Origin: Salvia splendens
Lineage: Eukaryota; Streptophyta; Magnoliopsida; Lamiales; Lamiaceae
Direction of reading: 5' to 3'
Assembly: GCF_004379255.2 (NCBI RefSeq)
Contig: NC_056053.1
Span: forward strand, 19,464,188-19,528,187
DNA: 64,000 nucleotides
Positions 1-14,636 of the stretch are shown here, one piece after another (position 1 is the first letter of the stretch; the number at the start of each line of letters is the position of its first letter). Both the position numbers and the translations under genes were made by a program. Below the pieces are notes generated by a model, which saw only the letters and a program-made list of their open reading frames with translations, made no database searches and was not told where the DNA came from.

Positions 1-1695
1 AAACCTGATGATATCATGTGAACAATCAAGCAAGATAAAAGAAATTTAAGTTAATTTCTCTCTTTTCTAGATTAAAATGGAAATATTTTCTTCAAATTAT
101 ATTTATGTATTCCCTTTTGTGTGTATGATTATAAAGAAGTGGATCGTGGATTTACGATAAAAATCATCGTCCTCTAGGAATCATCAAATCCAAACATGAC
201 GCACATAATAACCGCATCACAGTAAAAATCTTAATTTACACGATTTAAATATGATTTTCACTAATCTAAAGGATATATGTAGACTTAAATTTTTTTAGAA
301 TTAATTTAAACAATAGTATTATTTTAATGGTATCTCGAACTCAACCCAAAACTATCAACCTATCAGGTACCTAATGGTTCAATCTGATAAGAACGGGAAC
401 ACAGTAAAGTTTGACCTAAATCTACTAATTTCGTATTATTCGTGTCGAAAATTATCCGCCTATATAAAATATAGAGGGTATATGTTTAGTCCAAAATTAA
501 TACCTTCTATTTTATTTTATTCCATTCACCAATTAGTTTGTTTTTATTCTTGATAATATGGTATTATATCACTTTCTTTTTAATACAAATATGATTGGAA
601 ATTAATTACCTTCGATTTATTTTTCTTCCATAAATTTATTTCTAAATTTTTTAATGTATGTTGTTTTGGTATTTATATGCTTTCCTAATTAATTCGAATA
701 AATATATGGAATTATAGTTATTAACCATTATTAATTAGTTTGGATATTTTATTTTGTTTTTATAATTAGGATTTTCTTTTAGTTTATTTCTTTCTAAATT
801 AATTCCTTTTAAGTTTTATTTCCTTATATCTTAAAATTAGTCTATATATCAGGGTTTCTTTATTTTCTTTAAATTAGACCTTTTATCTGTAATATTTTGT
901 CTCTTTTGAGTTATTTCTTGAATTTTTAATTTATCGAGATATGACTTATCAGACGAACTTTTACACTTGTTTGTGTCGTTAATTATTTTATCCACAACTT
1001 ATTAAATTGTTCATTCATCTATTTGTGGCGTTATCCATCCATCCATTTTAAGTCTTCAATCGCATTCTTGGATTGTTTTCTCGTTGTTCAGAAAACAAAA
1101 GACGAGAATCGTATCACTTTCACAATTTAATATACTAATATTTTAATTATATTTATCTTGTATTTTACTACATGCAGTATTTATTGATAGTGAACGGATA
1201 TATACTACTCCTATAATACTATAAAGATTGTCATGAATATTAATAAATGACAGGATAAATTACTGTTATAGCATTGTTAACTCAGTGGATGCGTGGCGAA
1301 TTGAAATTTTTGTAATTTACTACCATTAAACACAGCCATCAAAAATGAAAATTTTAAGACAATGACGAAAAAAAAATTTACTAGGAAGAAAGAACCGGAG
1401 AAGGAAGAGAGTGGTGCTCACAAAAAAAAACCGGAGAAGGAGATTCATTAACATTTGCCCTCCCTTTTACCACAAGATTCTTTGACCATCACCTCCTTCC
1501 TCTCCTCCTCCCTCTTCCTCCCTTCTTCCTCATCTCGCTGGATTTCATCTCAATTCATCATTCAACAACCTTTTCCCCCTTCTATTGTATCCATATATCT
1601 TCACCTCTCCCCATTCGGTTTCCTCATGATTCACCCGATCTCCCTCCAATCCTTCGATTTCCGAGCAAGAATAGGAAATCTGTAGCTCCGTCGAA
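1..1695. other. Upstream intergenic region and CPK 5' leader
   Basis: No gene is visible in the first 1.4 kb, which is AT-rich with stops in all frames. From about 1380 to 1695 the sequence becomes purine-rich (a motif AACCGGAGAAGGA occurs twice, near 1393 and 1429) and then strongly CT-rich (1455-1620), which suits a plant 5' leader just ahead of the ATG at 1696. Short reading frames in the CT-rich stretch are low-complexity and look non-coding. Confidence 0.6.
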
Positions 1696-4869
<3,174 letters not shown>

Positions 4870-5122
4870 CGAACATGGTTTCGGCTTCTGTAACTAAGTT
4901 GCAGCATTGTCCTTCTCAACCGTAGTTAATACCAACAGGTGGTTTCTTGCTGTAAATTGTTTGTTGCTGCTGTTGGAGTTGGACCATCTTTCTTACATGT
5001 ATGTATATACGTATCTATCAATTGGTTATACTTTATTAAATGAAATTCATTTAATTTCTTGTATGCTTTTTTGACATAATTATTTGCTTTTTCTTTTTTT
5101 TTTTCTTTCTTTTGGGTTGGTT
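4870..5122 (+). other. CPK 3' untranslated and flanking DNA
   Basis: AT- and T-rich sequence directly after the CPK stop, with no coding signal. It ends at the first copy of the 8-bp duplication GGTTGGTT (5115-5122) that flanks the hAT-like element. Confidence 0.5.
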
Positions 5123-5691
5123 TAGGGCTGGCTAAATATACTGAAATACTAAAATACTGCACTTATCGTATCGAAAAAATACCGGAAATACCAAATTTGC
5201 GGTATACCGAAAGTTGCGGTTCGGTATGATACCTTACCGATAGATTTCGGTAGGTAAAGGTATAGATTTTCCTATAGCGAGGTATACCGCATTTACGATA
5301 TTTGCCAAAAATTCGAGTCCAAACACACACTCACGCTGAGATGCAAATCAAGTCCACGGTATAGATTTGATTGTGGTGTAGTTTTAATTAATCTTTTGGA
5401 CATTACTTAAATAGGTGAAATTTTATTTTAAATATTTAGCTACATAGAATTTTTTTGGTATGAAACACAGGTATAACGGTATGCCGGCCATACCTTATTT
5501 TTGTATACCGTACTCGGTATGTCATACCTTATTTCGGTATAACGTAAAAGTACGATATATCGCAATATTGTACGGTAATGGTATCGAAAATAATCATAAG
5601 GTATAGGTATGACATTTTCTCGTACCGCAATTTACGGTACGATATGCAGTATGACATTCTCGGTGCGGTATACCGTACCGTGTCACCCCTA
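5123..5691. mobile_element. Non-autonomous hAT-like element with 8-bp target duplication
   Basis: A 569-bp element. It begins TAGGGCTGGC and ends GTGTCACCCCTA, imperfect inverted ends of hAT type, and is flanked by a perfect 8-bp direct repeat GGTTGGTT at 5115-5122 and 5692-5699. The interior has no ORF and is filled with copies of the palindrome-like motif CGGTATACCG and its variants in both orientations, as in other plant hAT derivatives. An 8-bp target duplication is diagnostic for the superfamily. The family name is unknown. Confidence 0.8.
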
Positions 5692-5699
5692 GGTTGGTT

Positions 5700-6434
5700 T
5701 AAGTATTTATGTCCGCATCATTGTATTTTTAACGGTGGTGTGCGATCCCGTTCTGGGGGGACGTCAGAGGAAGCATAGCGGGACGTACGTCCCCATATCA
5801 AGCTTAAGGGGTGGCGTCCCACCAAGTGCCCTATGCCTCCCCGCCAATCACATTGTTCTTTAAGGCCCTGCTCGCGGTGTCATTTTCAACCCCGTTTTAA
5901 CTTTTAGATAAAAAAAAAGTTGATTTTTAATTGTTAAAAATTAGATTTTATATACTCCTATAAAAGTCTATTTTTGAAAATAAAATGATTTTAATATTTT
6001 GCAATGAGTTATATTAAAAGTAGGGTGAGAATTAGTGAAAGTGATATAGTATAAATTTATATTTGTGCTTAAAGCATCCTCAAGGGAGTAAGGAAAATAT
6101 AAATATACTATAATCATCTATTTACCTTCTTAAAATAGGAAATATACATTTCTAAAAAATAATACAAAGTACTAAATTTTAAAGGAAAATGTATATAAAA
6201 AAGGGTAAATTATTTTCTAAAATAAAAAAAATAGTACAAGGTGTATTCCAAAATTAGTGTTTAAGTAATTTTATTTTATTTTATTATTTTGTAGTTATTT
6301 ATTTTTATCAAAATCACCATTAAAGTGTCGAATCATTTGTCAAATAAGATGGGAGAACAGACAATAATTGCATCTAGGAATCCATTAAACTAGCCCCATC
6401 GCCTATCGAATTTTGGTCATCCCTACTTGCGTTA
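5700..6434. other. Intergenic; GC-rich palindromic patch and AT-rich remnants
   Basis: At 5750-5860 there is a GC-rich patch with inverted words (GCGGGACGTACGTCCC; GGGGACGT against CGTCCCACC) that looks like the end of a decayed transposon. From 5880 to 6430 the DNA is AT-rich without genes. A segment near 6069 (AAGCATCCTCAAGG) resembles the sequence near 10718 and may be an old MITE end. Confidence 0.4.
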
Positions 6435-7539
6435 GGCCATCCACAACGCTGTCTCTATACCGTCTCTTAAACCGTCTCTTAACTACTATTTGAGCACTAT
6501 TTGAGGGCCCCACTGTCCTTTTTTCCTCCATCTCTTAACTAAGAGACGGAGGCTGCAACGCTCCGTCTCTTAACCGTCTCTATACCGTCTCTTAATTACT
6601 ATTCATTCAATTTAATTTATAATTTTTTTAAAACCCAATTCAATTTAAACAAACACACTTTATTAAAATTAAAACAATATTACAACTTAACATTAAAAAA
6701 GCGAAGACATAATTAAAATTCTAAAAAAATAAAATGACATAATTTAATATTCTCCGCCAAAGTTTTCCCAAATGTGCTCAATTAGATCCTCTTGGAGTTG
6801 GGTGTGGGCGCTAGAGTCGCGTGTCCTTGCCCGAAAATTCGCTATGTGGAGAAATAGCGGTTTCCGCATGCGGAAACGGCGACGGAAATAGGTATCTCCC
6901 CAAATCGGGTTATCGCAGAAGTAGTCGCGTACTAACCGTGCGGCGGCTTCCTCCCGGTTCCGATTGATGTACTTCCGGGAGCGTCGTGGGGGTGGTGCGG
7001 CTTCCTCCGCCTCTCGTCGTCGATCTTCTTCGAGTGATTGTTCCATTAATTGGCGCATTTGCTCAAAAGGATCCATTTGTTTGAGTTGATTGAAGATGGA
7101 AATTGGAGTGATAGAGAGGATTTGAGAGGAATAGATGTGTGTTTGTGTTTGAAATGAGTATGGAATAGAATTATTTATAGAGTAAAAAAATTAAAAATTT
7201 AAAAAATGAAAATAAATATTTAACGGTAATATTACCGTTTGAAAAAAAAAAAATTTTTTTTTTATTAAAAATCGATTTTTTTTAAAAAAAAAATGAATTA
7301 TTGCGTCATCAGTGACGACGCCCACTCGCGGGCCAGCGAGTGGGCGTCACGCACGCATGGGGACGTGCCACGTGTCTCGGGCGCGTGGCGAGACAGCTCG
7401 TCTCGTGTCTCTCCGAGACGAGCTACGCGACGAGCCGGTCGCGAGCTGGAGACGAGATGGCCGCTGCAATGCGTCTCGCGGGGGTCTCGTCTCTCCGAGA
7501 CGAGACGCGAGCCCGGCGCGAGACGCGTTGTGGATGGTC
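6435..7539 (-). mobile_element. PIF/Harbinger element with truncated transposase
   Basis: A 1105-bp element flanked by TTA (6432-6434 and 7540-7542). Its inverted ends are GGCCATCCACAACGC on the left and, read inward, GACCATCCACAACGCG on the right. The left subterminal region repeats CGTCTCTTAA words; the right one is GC-rich with repeated GAGACG words. The interior carries a minus-strand remnant of a HARBI1-like transposase. TIR sequence, TWA-type target duplication and transposase fragment agree on PIF/Harbinger. Confidence 0.88.
6744..7076 (-). pseudogene. PIF/Harbinger transposase, internally deleted (110 aa)
   Basis: The ATG is at 7076 and the frame is open for 110 aa. The N-terminal part (about residues 30-75) has the plant HARBI1/ALP1-like signature YINRNREEAAARLVRDYF then RRRFRMRKPLF. 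The last roughly 25 residues (HTQLQEDLIEHIWENFG) resemble the extreme C-terminus of the same transposases. Full-length members are about 400 aa with a central DDE nuclease; the whole catalytic core is missing, yet the frame was kept across the deletion. It cannot encode an active transposase. Whether the small N/C fusion is made, or binds DNA or ORF1 partners, is unknown. Confidence 0.85.
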
Positions 7540-7542
7540 TTA

Positions 7543-9275
7543 CGAGCTTATTGAGTGCTGCTAACTACACTAAAATTTTACCAGATTAAAATTTTCAACA
7601 CTTATCCTCAATAGAGAATTATTCAGATCATCCCACATATTTCAAGCTACAACACTAACATCTTAACTTTCACAGTGTCAATGTTAATTGGGCAGATATT
7701 CAATATTGAATCACTACTAATTTTCAATCATGGCTCCCTAATTCCCTTTATTTACTGGCCATTTTGCTTTCATTAGTTTACAGAGTATGCATCGTAATGA
7801 AATAAATTAAAAGAAAAGAACAACTAAATTATACTCGTAAAATTTTGTTGTGTTTAGCATTTGCGCAAGTTTTGGAGGAGGGAGTGACCCACGATGTAGA
7901 GTTGAGTCAAATTTATATTTATTCATATTTTAATTGTTCTATAACGCAGCTAAGATTTCCAGGGGTCCCACCATAATTTTTGTAACACGCTTCTAACTAC
8001 AAAATAATACTATTAGAATTTGACAAAACAAATGTAAAAGTGTTGAAAATGTTTGTGAATCTTGGCCTCCGCGTTAGGCTCGTGTGACGTGTCTACATAT
8101 ATTCACATTGTATTTTCAACTCATACTCTTCTCTACATAAATCGTAAACCTAACTAGTTAAAACGATATTATAAAATTTTCAAATATTCGCGTTACAAAT
8201 TTCGTAATCCATTAATTTCCATTTCACCGCTCACATTAATAAACTTTTTAACGGTCTATTCTCTTTCTTTTAACTTATCATAAAAATTTATGCAGTGTGG
8301 TTTCATGATCATCCAGAAATATTTATAGGCCTTCATTGCTTGTATTATTGTTTTAATTACAATAATAATGAAAATCGTCACATTTTAGGAATGAATTGCC
8401 ACTACGAAATAAACACCAAAAGGAGACAGAATAGAGTGTCCTGCATTCTTCAATTTCTCCATGTTGTCACTGTCACCATTCAAACACTTTCAACTCAAAT
8501 TTTGTTCACACTATGTTAATATTACATCCCATGATCTTCGCTCATAAATATGTGAAACGTCACAGGAGAAGTAATAAAAAAATTAGTAGTACTAATATAA
8601 TGTTAAGTATTTGAGATGTAAAACAATGTAATGAATCATCAAATTAAGTCATAAATTAATTTATCAAATAAAAAAAACAAGAGGAGGAAGAAAAACGCAA
8701 TTCAAGTAATTGTAATTTGTAACAAAGACTAATTCCAGTAAAACAAGTTGAGATATTCGGTTTTTATAATTATATAATCCCAAAATGGACTCAACATATC
8801 ATTTGATTCCCATTAAAAGTGACTGGTCATTCTCCTCCTAATTTATACAAGTAAAAGATGCGACCCAATCTATAGTCAAATCGATCTACCTATTTTCATA
8901 AAGAAAACCATAGCTTTTTTTATTGAATTTTTGGAAATATATTAGTAATATATAAAAATCATTTTTTATTTCGGTATCCAGTCAGTCAGTCAGTCAGTCA
9001 GCCGGGTCATTGACGAATTCCGGTCCAACTTTCCCATTCAAATTATTCAAATATCTTACTATAATAATCTATATATATATAGAGAGAGAGATATGTTTCC
9101 TCGTACCATAATTTACCTGTGTTGAGTCGTTGACACTTTCTAATCTATTCACAAACGCAACACACATTGAAAAAGCTGAGGCGCGTTTGGACTCGGTCTC
9201 CTCTCTCAACACACATAAATAAACTCATCACACACGCTCTTCACAAAATCACACAACCAAACAATACCTAACACC
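7543..9275. other. Intergenic region and PUB promoter side
   Basis: AT-rich, no gene recognised. The short reading frames around 8295-8519 lack coding character. A tetranucleotide run (CAGT)n lies at 8979-9001. The last 250 bp hold the probable core promoter of the U-box gene. Confidence 0.5.
9000..9275 (+). promoter_or_regulatory. Probable promoter and leader of the U-box gene
   Basis: A TATA-like run CTATATATATATAG at about 9069-9082 lies roughly 200 bp before the ATG and is followed by a GA run. TTGAC cores of W-boxes (WRKY sites) occur at about 9010 (TCATTGACG) and 9130 (CGTTGACAC). WRKY sites would fit the stress-inducible expression of PUB20-24-type genes, but no factor can be assigned from sequence. 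Confidence 0.5.
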
Positions 9276-10532
9276 ATGCTCAAATCATGGAGAAGGCGCT
9301 GCCGCCGCAACTCCGGCGCCACGCCGCCGGAGCTCACCATCCCCAACCATTTCCTCTGCCCGATCTCTCTCCACCTCATGAAAGATCCGGTCACATTGTC
9401 CACCGGCACCACCTACGACCGCCACAGCATCGAAACCTGGATCGAATCCGGCAACAAAACCTGCCCCGTCACGAATCAAATCCTCAGAGACCTCGAACCA
9501 ATCCCCAACCACGCCATCCGAAAAATCATCCAGGAATGGTGCGTCGAAAACCGCTCCCGCGGCGTCGATCGGATCCCCACCCCGCGCATCCCGATCACCT
9601 CCGCCGAGGTCTCCGAGATGCTATCGAGAATCTCCGACGCCAGCGACGAAAGCAGATGCCGCGAATTCGTCGCGAAAATCAAACAATCGGCGAAGGAAAG
9701 CGATAGAAACAAACGATGCTTCGTCGCTAATGGATCCACTAAAATCCTCTCCGCCGCATTTGCAGCGTTTTCGAATTCAGATGAATCCGGCGATGTGTTA
9801 GCAGAAATTTTATCGGCGATGATCACCTTAACGCCGGTTCTGGATGAGGAAACGAGCCGCAACCTTTCTTCTGAGCATTCGCTGCGGAAATTGTTGTGGT
9901 TTATGAGATTAGGCAGTTTGTCTACGCGGAGAAATGCAGTGTTAACACTGAGATCGATTCTGTCGTTTGAAATTGCTGTCAACATCGAAGGCGTGGTAGA
10001 GGCGTTGATCAGGCTGGTCAAAGAGCCGATTTGCTCGACCACGACGAAGGCGTCTCTACTTTCAATTTACTATCTGCTCAAATCAATCGAATATTCTAAC
10101 GCGATTGCGGTGACTCTGATGGAGATGGGGATGGTGGAGAAGCTTCTCGAAATGGCGGTGGACTCGGATAAAAGCGTTACCGAGAAGGCGCTGGGCGTTT
10201 TGGACGGGATGTGCGGCCACGGGGAGGTGAGAGAGAGGGCGAGGGAGAATGCGCTGATGATACCGCTATTGGTGAAGAAGGTGCTGCGAGTTTCGGAGAT
10301 GGCGACGGAGTTTTCGGTTTCGATTCTGTTGAAGATTGTGAGGGAGGAGGAGAGTGTGGTGGAGGCGCTTCAAGCGGGGGCGTTTCAGAAGCTGTTGCTG
10401 GTGTTGCAGATTGGGAGTGATGAGGGGACCAAGGAGAAGGTCACAGAGTTGTTGAAGGTGTTGAATGGGTATAGGAGTAGGATTGAGTGTGTTGAGTCTT
10501 CGGATTTCAAGCATCTCAAAAGGCCGTTTTAA
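9276..10532 (+). CDS. PUB21: U-box/ARM-repeat E3 ubiquitin ligase, PUB20/21-like
   Basis: Intronless 418-aa plant U-box protein, the usual length and structure for the PUB20-PUB25 clade. The U-box spans about residues 22-95: IPNHFLCPISLHLMKDPV, the TYDR.SIE.W core, then CPVTNQ. It recruits a ubiquitin-charged E2. The C-terminal half is helical and Leu-rich with ARM-like repeats that bind substrates. The sequence MLKSWRRR then the U-box and the tail IPTPRIPI resemble PUB20/PUB21 more than PUB22-24. Relatives act as cytosolic E3 ligases in stress and immune signalling. The 5' half is GC-rich at third positions. The start is the first ATG after the TATA-like run and gives the full family N-terminus. 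PUB20 versus PUB21 is not resolved. Confidence 0.93.
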   Translation: MLKSWRRRCRRNSGATPPELTIPNHFLCPISLHLMKDPVTLSTGTTYDRHSIETWIESGNKTCPVTNQILRDLEPIPNHAIRKIIQEWCVENRSRGVDRIPTPRIPITSAEVSEMLSRISDASDESRCREFVAKIKQSAKESDRNKRCFVANGSTKILSAAFAAFSNSDESGDVLAEILSAMITLTPVLDEETSRNLSSEHSLRKLLWFMRLGSLSTRRNAVLTLRSILSFEIAVNIEGVVEALIRLVKEPICSTTTKASLLSIYYLLKSIEYSNAIAVTLMEMGMVEKLLEMAVDSDKSVTEKALGVLDGMCGHGEVRERARENALMIPLLVKKVLRVSEMATEFSVSILLKIVREEESVVEALQAGAFQKLLLVLQIGSDEGTKEKVTELLKVLNGYRSRIECVESSDFKHLKRPF

Positions 10533-10840
10533 ATTACGTACAAATTCATTCATTCTATTTATATTGTTACTTCATATTTTTATGATTCATAATCAAAGAT
10601 TAAATATACACACATGAATAATATAGATTACAGGGTATTCATATGTGATTTATTTTAATATAAGTTTCAAGGGAGAAATGTGTATTGCTTAATGATGGTA
10701 CATACTAATATCTTATAGCATCTTCAAGTAAGAAAGGTAAAGTAAGAAGATATATTTCTCATTTACCTTCTTTAAAAGGTAATTATACATCTTAAAAAGA
10801 GAAAAAATTTCGTGCTCTGGGCATACCATGATTTAAATTA
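10533..10840. other. PUB 3' flank
   Basis: Probable 3' UTR and flank. The first about 150 bp is repeated in the PUB 3' fragment at 14.9 kb, so the duplicated unit ran past the stop codon. Confidence 0.6.
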
Positions 10841-11093
10841 CTACCTCCGTCCCTGAAAATTTGTCCCATTTTTCCATTTTCGTCTGTCCCCCAAAATTTG
10901 TCTCATTTCACTTTTTACCATTTTTTGTAGTGGACCACATATTCCACTAACTCATTCCTACTCACATTTTATTATAAAATTAACATATAAAAGTAGGACT
11001 CACAATCCATTAACTTTTTCAACTCACTTTCCATTATATTTCTTAAAACTCGTGTCGGGTCAAAGTGGGACAAATTTTTGGGGACGGAGGTAG
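10841..11093. mobile_element. Stowaway-type MITE
   Basis: A 253-bp element with ends CTACCTCCGTCCC and GGGACGGAGGTAG, perfect inverted repeats over 13 bp, flanked by TA (10839-10840 and 11094-11095). The CTCCGTCC terminus and TA duplication are standard for Tc1/mariner Stowaway MITEs. No ORF. Confidence 0.9.
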
Positions 11094-11256
11094 TATTTTC
11101 TTTTATTAAAATTATCCCAAAACTTGAAATTTACGTAACTCACTCGATTTAAATGATTTTTTCGCAAAAAATATATCAATTTAAAGGTAATTTTATAAGG
11201 ATTCTAACGAGATCTCAATTGCATATGCTCCGACGACATCCGAATGCTGGAATTTT

Positions 11257-11475
11257 GGCCATGTTTGGTTGTCAGGATTCTGTTTGAGAAAGTAATCTAA
11301 TTCCTTAAATTATAAATTCCTGTGTTTGTTTTGATTTTTTAATCAAACTAAGAAAGTAATAAGAATCCGAGAACAAGGAAAGTTAGTACAACTTTCAAGG
11401 ATTCTGAATCCTAACTTTTCTTAGGTATTCATTTTCTCAGTTTTATGATTCTTACCTATTTAATGCAATATAGTA

Positions 11476-11522
<47 letters not shown>

Positions 11523-12120
11523 AATGTTTTCGAAATAATTTAAAATTATAAATCATACCCATTTCAGTATAATAAATAACTATAATTAAAATTATCATAA
11601 TTATAACTATATTATTATAATTTTTATATATAATTGTTATTATTATTATAATTAATAATTTATTAAACAATTAAAATATGATTATATAATATAAATCATA
11701 TAATATTATTATTATTATTATTATTTTATAAATTAATAATTAATCAATAAAGCTATAGGGAACTTTTGAATTATAAAATTTATTCAATTATAATATTTTA
11801 AATATAATAATAATAATATAATTAATTATGATTATTATATATTATGATGAATAATTCAAATTTAAACTATATATCATAATAATAAATATAATTATTATTT
11901 GTAATTAATAATTTATTAAAAATTTATATTATTATTTTTTTATAAATAAAAGAATAATTAGTATATTTTTAGTTTGATATTTAAATCAAATATAAAATTT
12001 AAAATTTTGATATTTCAAAACACAGGTAAGTAAAGTTATTAAGAATCATATTCCTGGGATTCATTTTCCTAGGAATCATTTTCCTTGCCAACTTTACTTT
12101 CCCGTCAACCAAACATGGCC
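11257..12120. mobile_element. AT-rich non-autonomous element with GGCCATGTTTGGTTG ends
   Basis: An 864-bp segment bounded by inverted ends GGCCATGTTTGGTTG (11257) and CAACCAAACATGGCC (12120). The subterminal parts also mirror each other loosely (AAGGATTCTGAATCC near 11397; words like TTTTCCTAGGAATCA near 12062). The interior is extremely AT-rich with a (TTA)n run at 11478-11520 and further ATT tracts, and has no ORF. I could not identify a target duplication, so the superfamily stays open. Confidence 0.65.
11478..11520. repeat. (TTA)n microsatellite
   Basis: About 14 uninterrupted TTA units inside the AT-rich element. Confidence 0.95.
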
Positions 12121-14636
12121 TTGATGATTTTTATTTCAGTTTTCGTGTATGTTGATAAGTAGATTTTTATCAACAAATACATCAAAAAATCTCAATATAA
12201 TGCATGTAAAATCTCAATATAATGCATGTAAAATCTCAACATAATGCATGTAAAATCTCAATAAAATTGTTTTGATATTTTTGTGTACTTGTGTGGAAAT
12301 ACTCATTTCATTGTGTTAATATTTGTAATAAACTATGTTGATATAAAAAAATACGAAAATTATGATATGATAATAGAATAACGATCTTACCCTTTTATTT
12401 TTTTCTACTATTTATTGAAATTCGTAAGATTTAATCTCATCCACTCGTTTTGAAATCTAATGGTGGAAATTTGGTCTTGATTTTGAATTATGATGCTATA
12501 AGCAATAGATATAAACACATTAATTACGCTATATTTAATGTACTTATATCTTTCACATTAAATAAAGATTGTGGAGAGAAATTTACATAAGTAATAGTCT
12601 TACGAGTATGCATAGTGGAAAGTATTTTTTATTGCTAGCATTGCATTTAGGAGTATTATTTAATGGCATTTTTTTTCTTATTAATGCTAGAACCGTGCAC
12701 AATTATATATATGTAGAAACATCTCATTCGCCTACTTAGAGTATACACTTATAAATTTATTGTTCAAAACTTCAAGTGTTTTTTGTAATTTGTAAATAGC
12801 TTTGTTATAGTCTCGTTGAGATTTACAAGCATATTTAAATTTATTGTTTAATACTTCAAGTCTTTTGTAATTGTTATAAGTTATAAGTTGTAACTTGTAG
12901 TCTCGTTGAAATTTATATCAATAAAATTACAATTTTCATCCTTATTGTTTGAATTTTATGTAAGCATATTTTATAGTCAAATAAACACAAAAAAAAGATA
13001 AAAAAAAAAAAGAACCACCGAACTGGCCCGGAATCACCGGTTTTCGTCTTAGTCAGCTAATTGTCTAATTGGTACAGGAGGGGCTGTGGGATTTATCAAG
13101 TACTCTCTGCCTATGTTTCCCATTCAAAGGGAAACATTTGTTTACGGCACAAATTTTCATGCAATGTCGTTTAGTGTTTGGGACGAGACAAAGGGTTATG
13201 TTTTTCTTGAACAATTGAAACACTTCAACTGTTTGGTCTAAAGCTAAATATAGTATGTAATTGTTGTTGTCTTCTTCTAAATATATTTAAATGAACTGTC
13301 ATTATCTTTATGTCATCTTGTTGAGTACTTTTTTTGCTGCTGCAGCATAACAATGACTAGGAAGGAAATGAAGCTTATTGTGACACCTGAAGACTAACAT
13401 GATCGGATGACTTAGCTAGTATTGAAACATTACTAAACTTGCAATACAACTTCTTTTCTATATTAAGTCACTTACTTTGGTTTCCAGACTATAGTGTAAT
13501 GAAAGCAGGTTTTGTATATGTGCTCTCGCACGCCAACTGTTCGACATATTGCTTTTAATAACCAAACTAAAACTTTGGGAGGAAAATAACTCTCTCAATG
13601 ACCGTTCGTTGCTTAACAGAGGGGTGCATATAGAGGGTTCCAATGTTCAACGTTTATTACAATGATGATGTCGTATTATCGCATATTTCAGTTTGAATTG
13701 TCAATTAAAATTTTTTAATAGTTATGGTTTCATCTATTGTTTTAAAATTAATTATGTCATTTTGTGGTGCATATTTGTCTATTTTAAATTTACATCACAA
13801 AAGTTGCCAAATCGAAATAACTGAATCAACTTAATCAAACCAAATCGAATAAAGAATGTTAACTGGACTGAATAAATTGAGTTGTTGGTTGACCATTTCA
13901 AAATTTAATTGTAGTTCAAATTGAATCAATCGTTACCAAATAGAGTGATTATCACATGTTTTCTTTCTTTGCACAAGCACGCACCATAAATGAAGCAAGG
14001 TATACATCCATCATCAAAGGTAGAATATACCATGAGACCAACATTGACCCAACCTTGGCAAAGAAATAGCAAACCAAATGTCCCTTCATCAAAGGCCAAT
14101 TTTTGAAATATTCTTGTATTTTACCCCTTCTCAAATTCCCAAATTTCCCTAATACAATTTTGGCCCCTTCCATTTATATTCTTGGCGACGACCCCGCCGA
14201 CAATCCAGTTACTATATATTATATTTGATGGACTAACATCTCGGGGGCAACTTAGGCCCATGACTAAGCTAGGTCAGACCAGGCCCGCGGCATTGGACCA
14301 TATTCAATACATGCTTATTGTTGTCGTGTGCAAGGAAATGAATGTGATTTATGTTTTTAGTGATGTGGTTTGTTTTCTTTAGAAGTAGCTATTCATCTAT
14401 TTTAGGGTAGGGCTTCACTCCATTGCACGATTCACCAAAATCCAACTGATCTATTATGCTTTTTAATCCTATAGTGACGCGACAACTTGTTTAATCATTG
14501 TATTTTTTGTGTGTAATTGTTATACATATGATTTTATGAAGTAGGTATCATTTTTTAGAATTGGGAGACTTGGAACACGCTTCCATGGAATTGAGTTACT
14601 TACGTGTGTTGTCTCACTCTAATTAACACATTTTTT
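12121..14636. other. Intergenic with small tandem duplications; no gene
   Basis: A 22-bp unit (core CTCAATATAATGCATG) is repeated about 3.5 times at 12186-12262. At 12745-12925 two diverged copies of a roughly 80-bp unit occur, each with AATTTATTGTT...ACTTCAAGT and TAGTCTCGTTGA. The remainder to 14636 has only short, unconvincing reading frames on either strand and no recognised family. Confidence 0.45.
12186..12262. repeat. 22-bp tandem repeat, about 3.5 units
   Basis: The unit contains TCTCAATATAATGCATGTAA; copies are nearly identical, one has a single A>C change. Confidence 0.85.

Noticed and set aside
9476..10042. A 188-aa minus-strand reading frame opposite the U-box gene
   Set aside because: Shadow of the GC-biased codons on the plus strand; no family resemblance, while the plus frame is a full U-box protein.
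12186..12262. Regularly repeated 22-bp units as a CRISPR-like array
   Set aside because: The units are contiguous without unique spacers, and the genome is a plant; it is a simple tandem repeat.
13952..14173. A 73-aa minus-strand frame between the PUB gene and its fragment
   Set aside because: No recognised family, no supporting splice context, AT-rich surroundings; could be a remnant, but nothing supports a gene.
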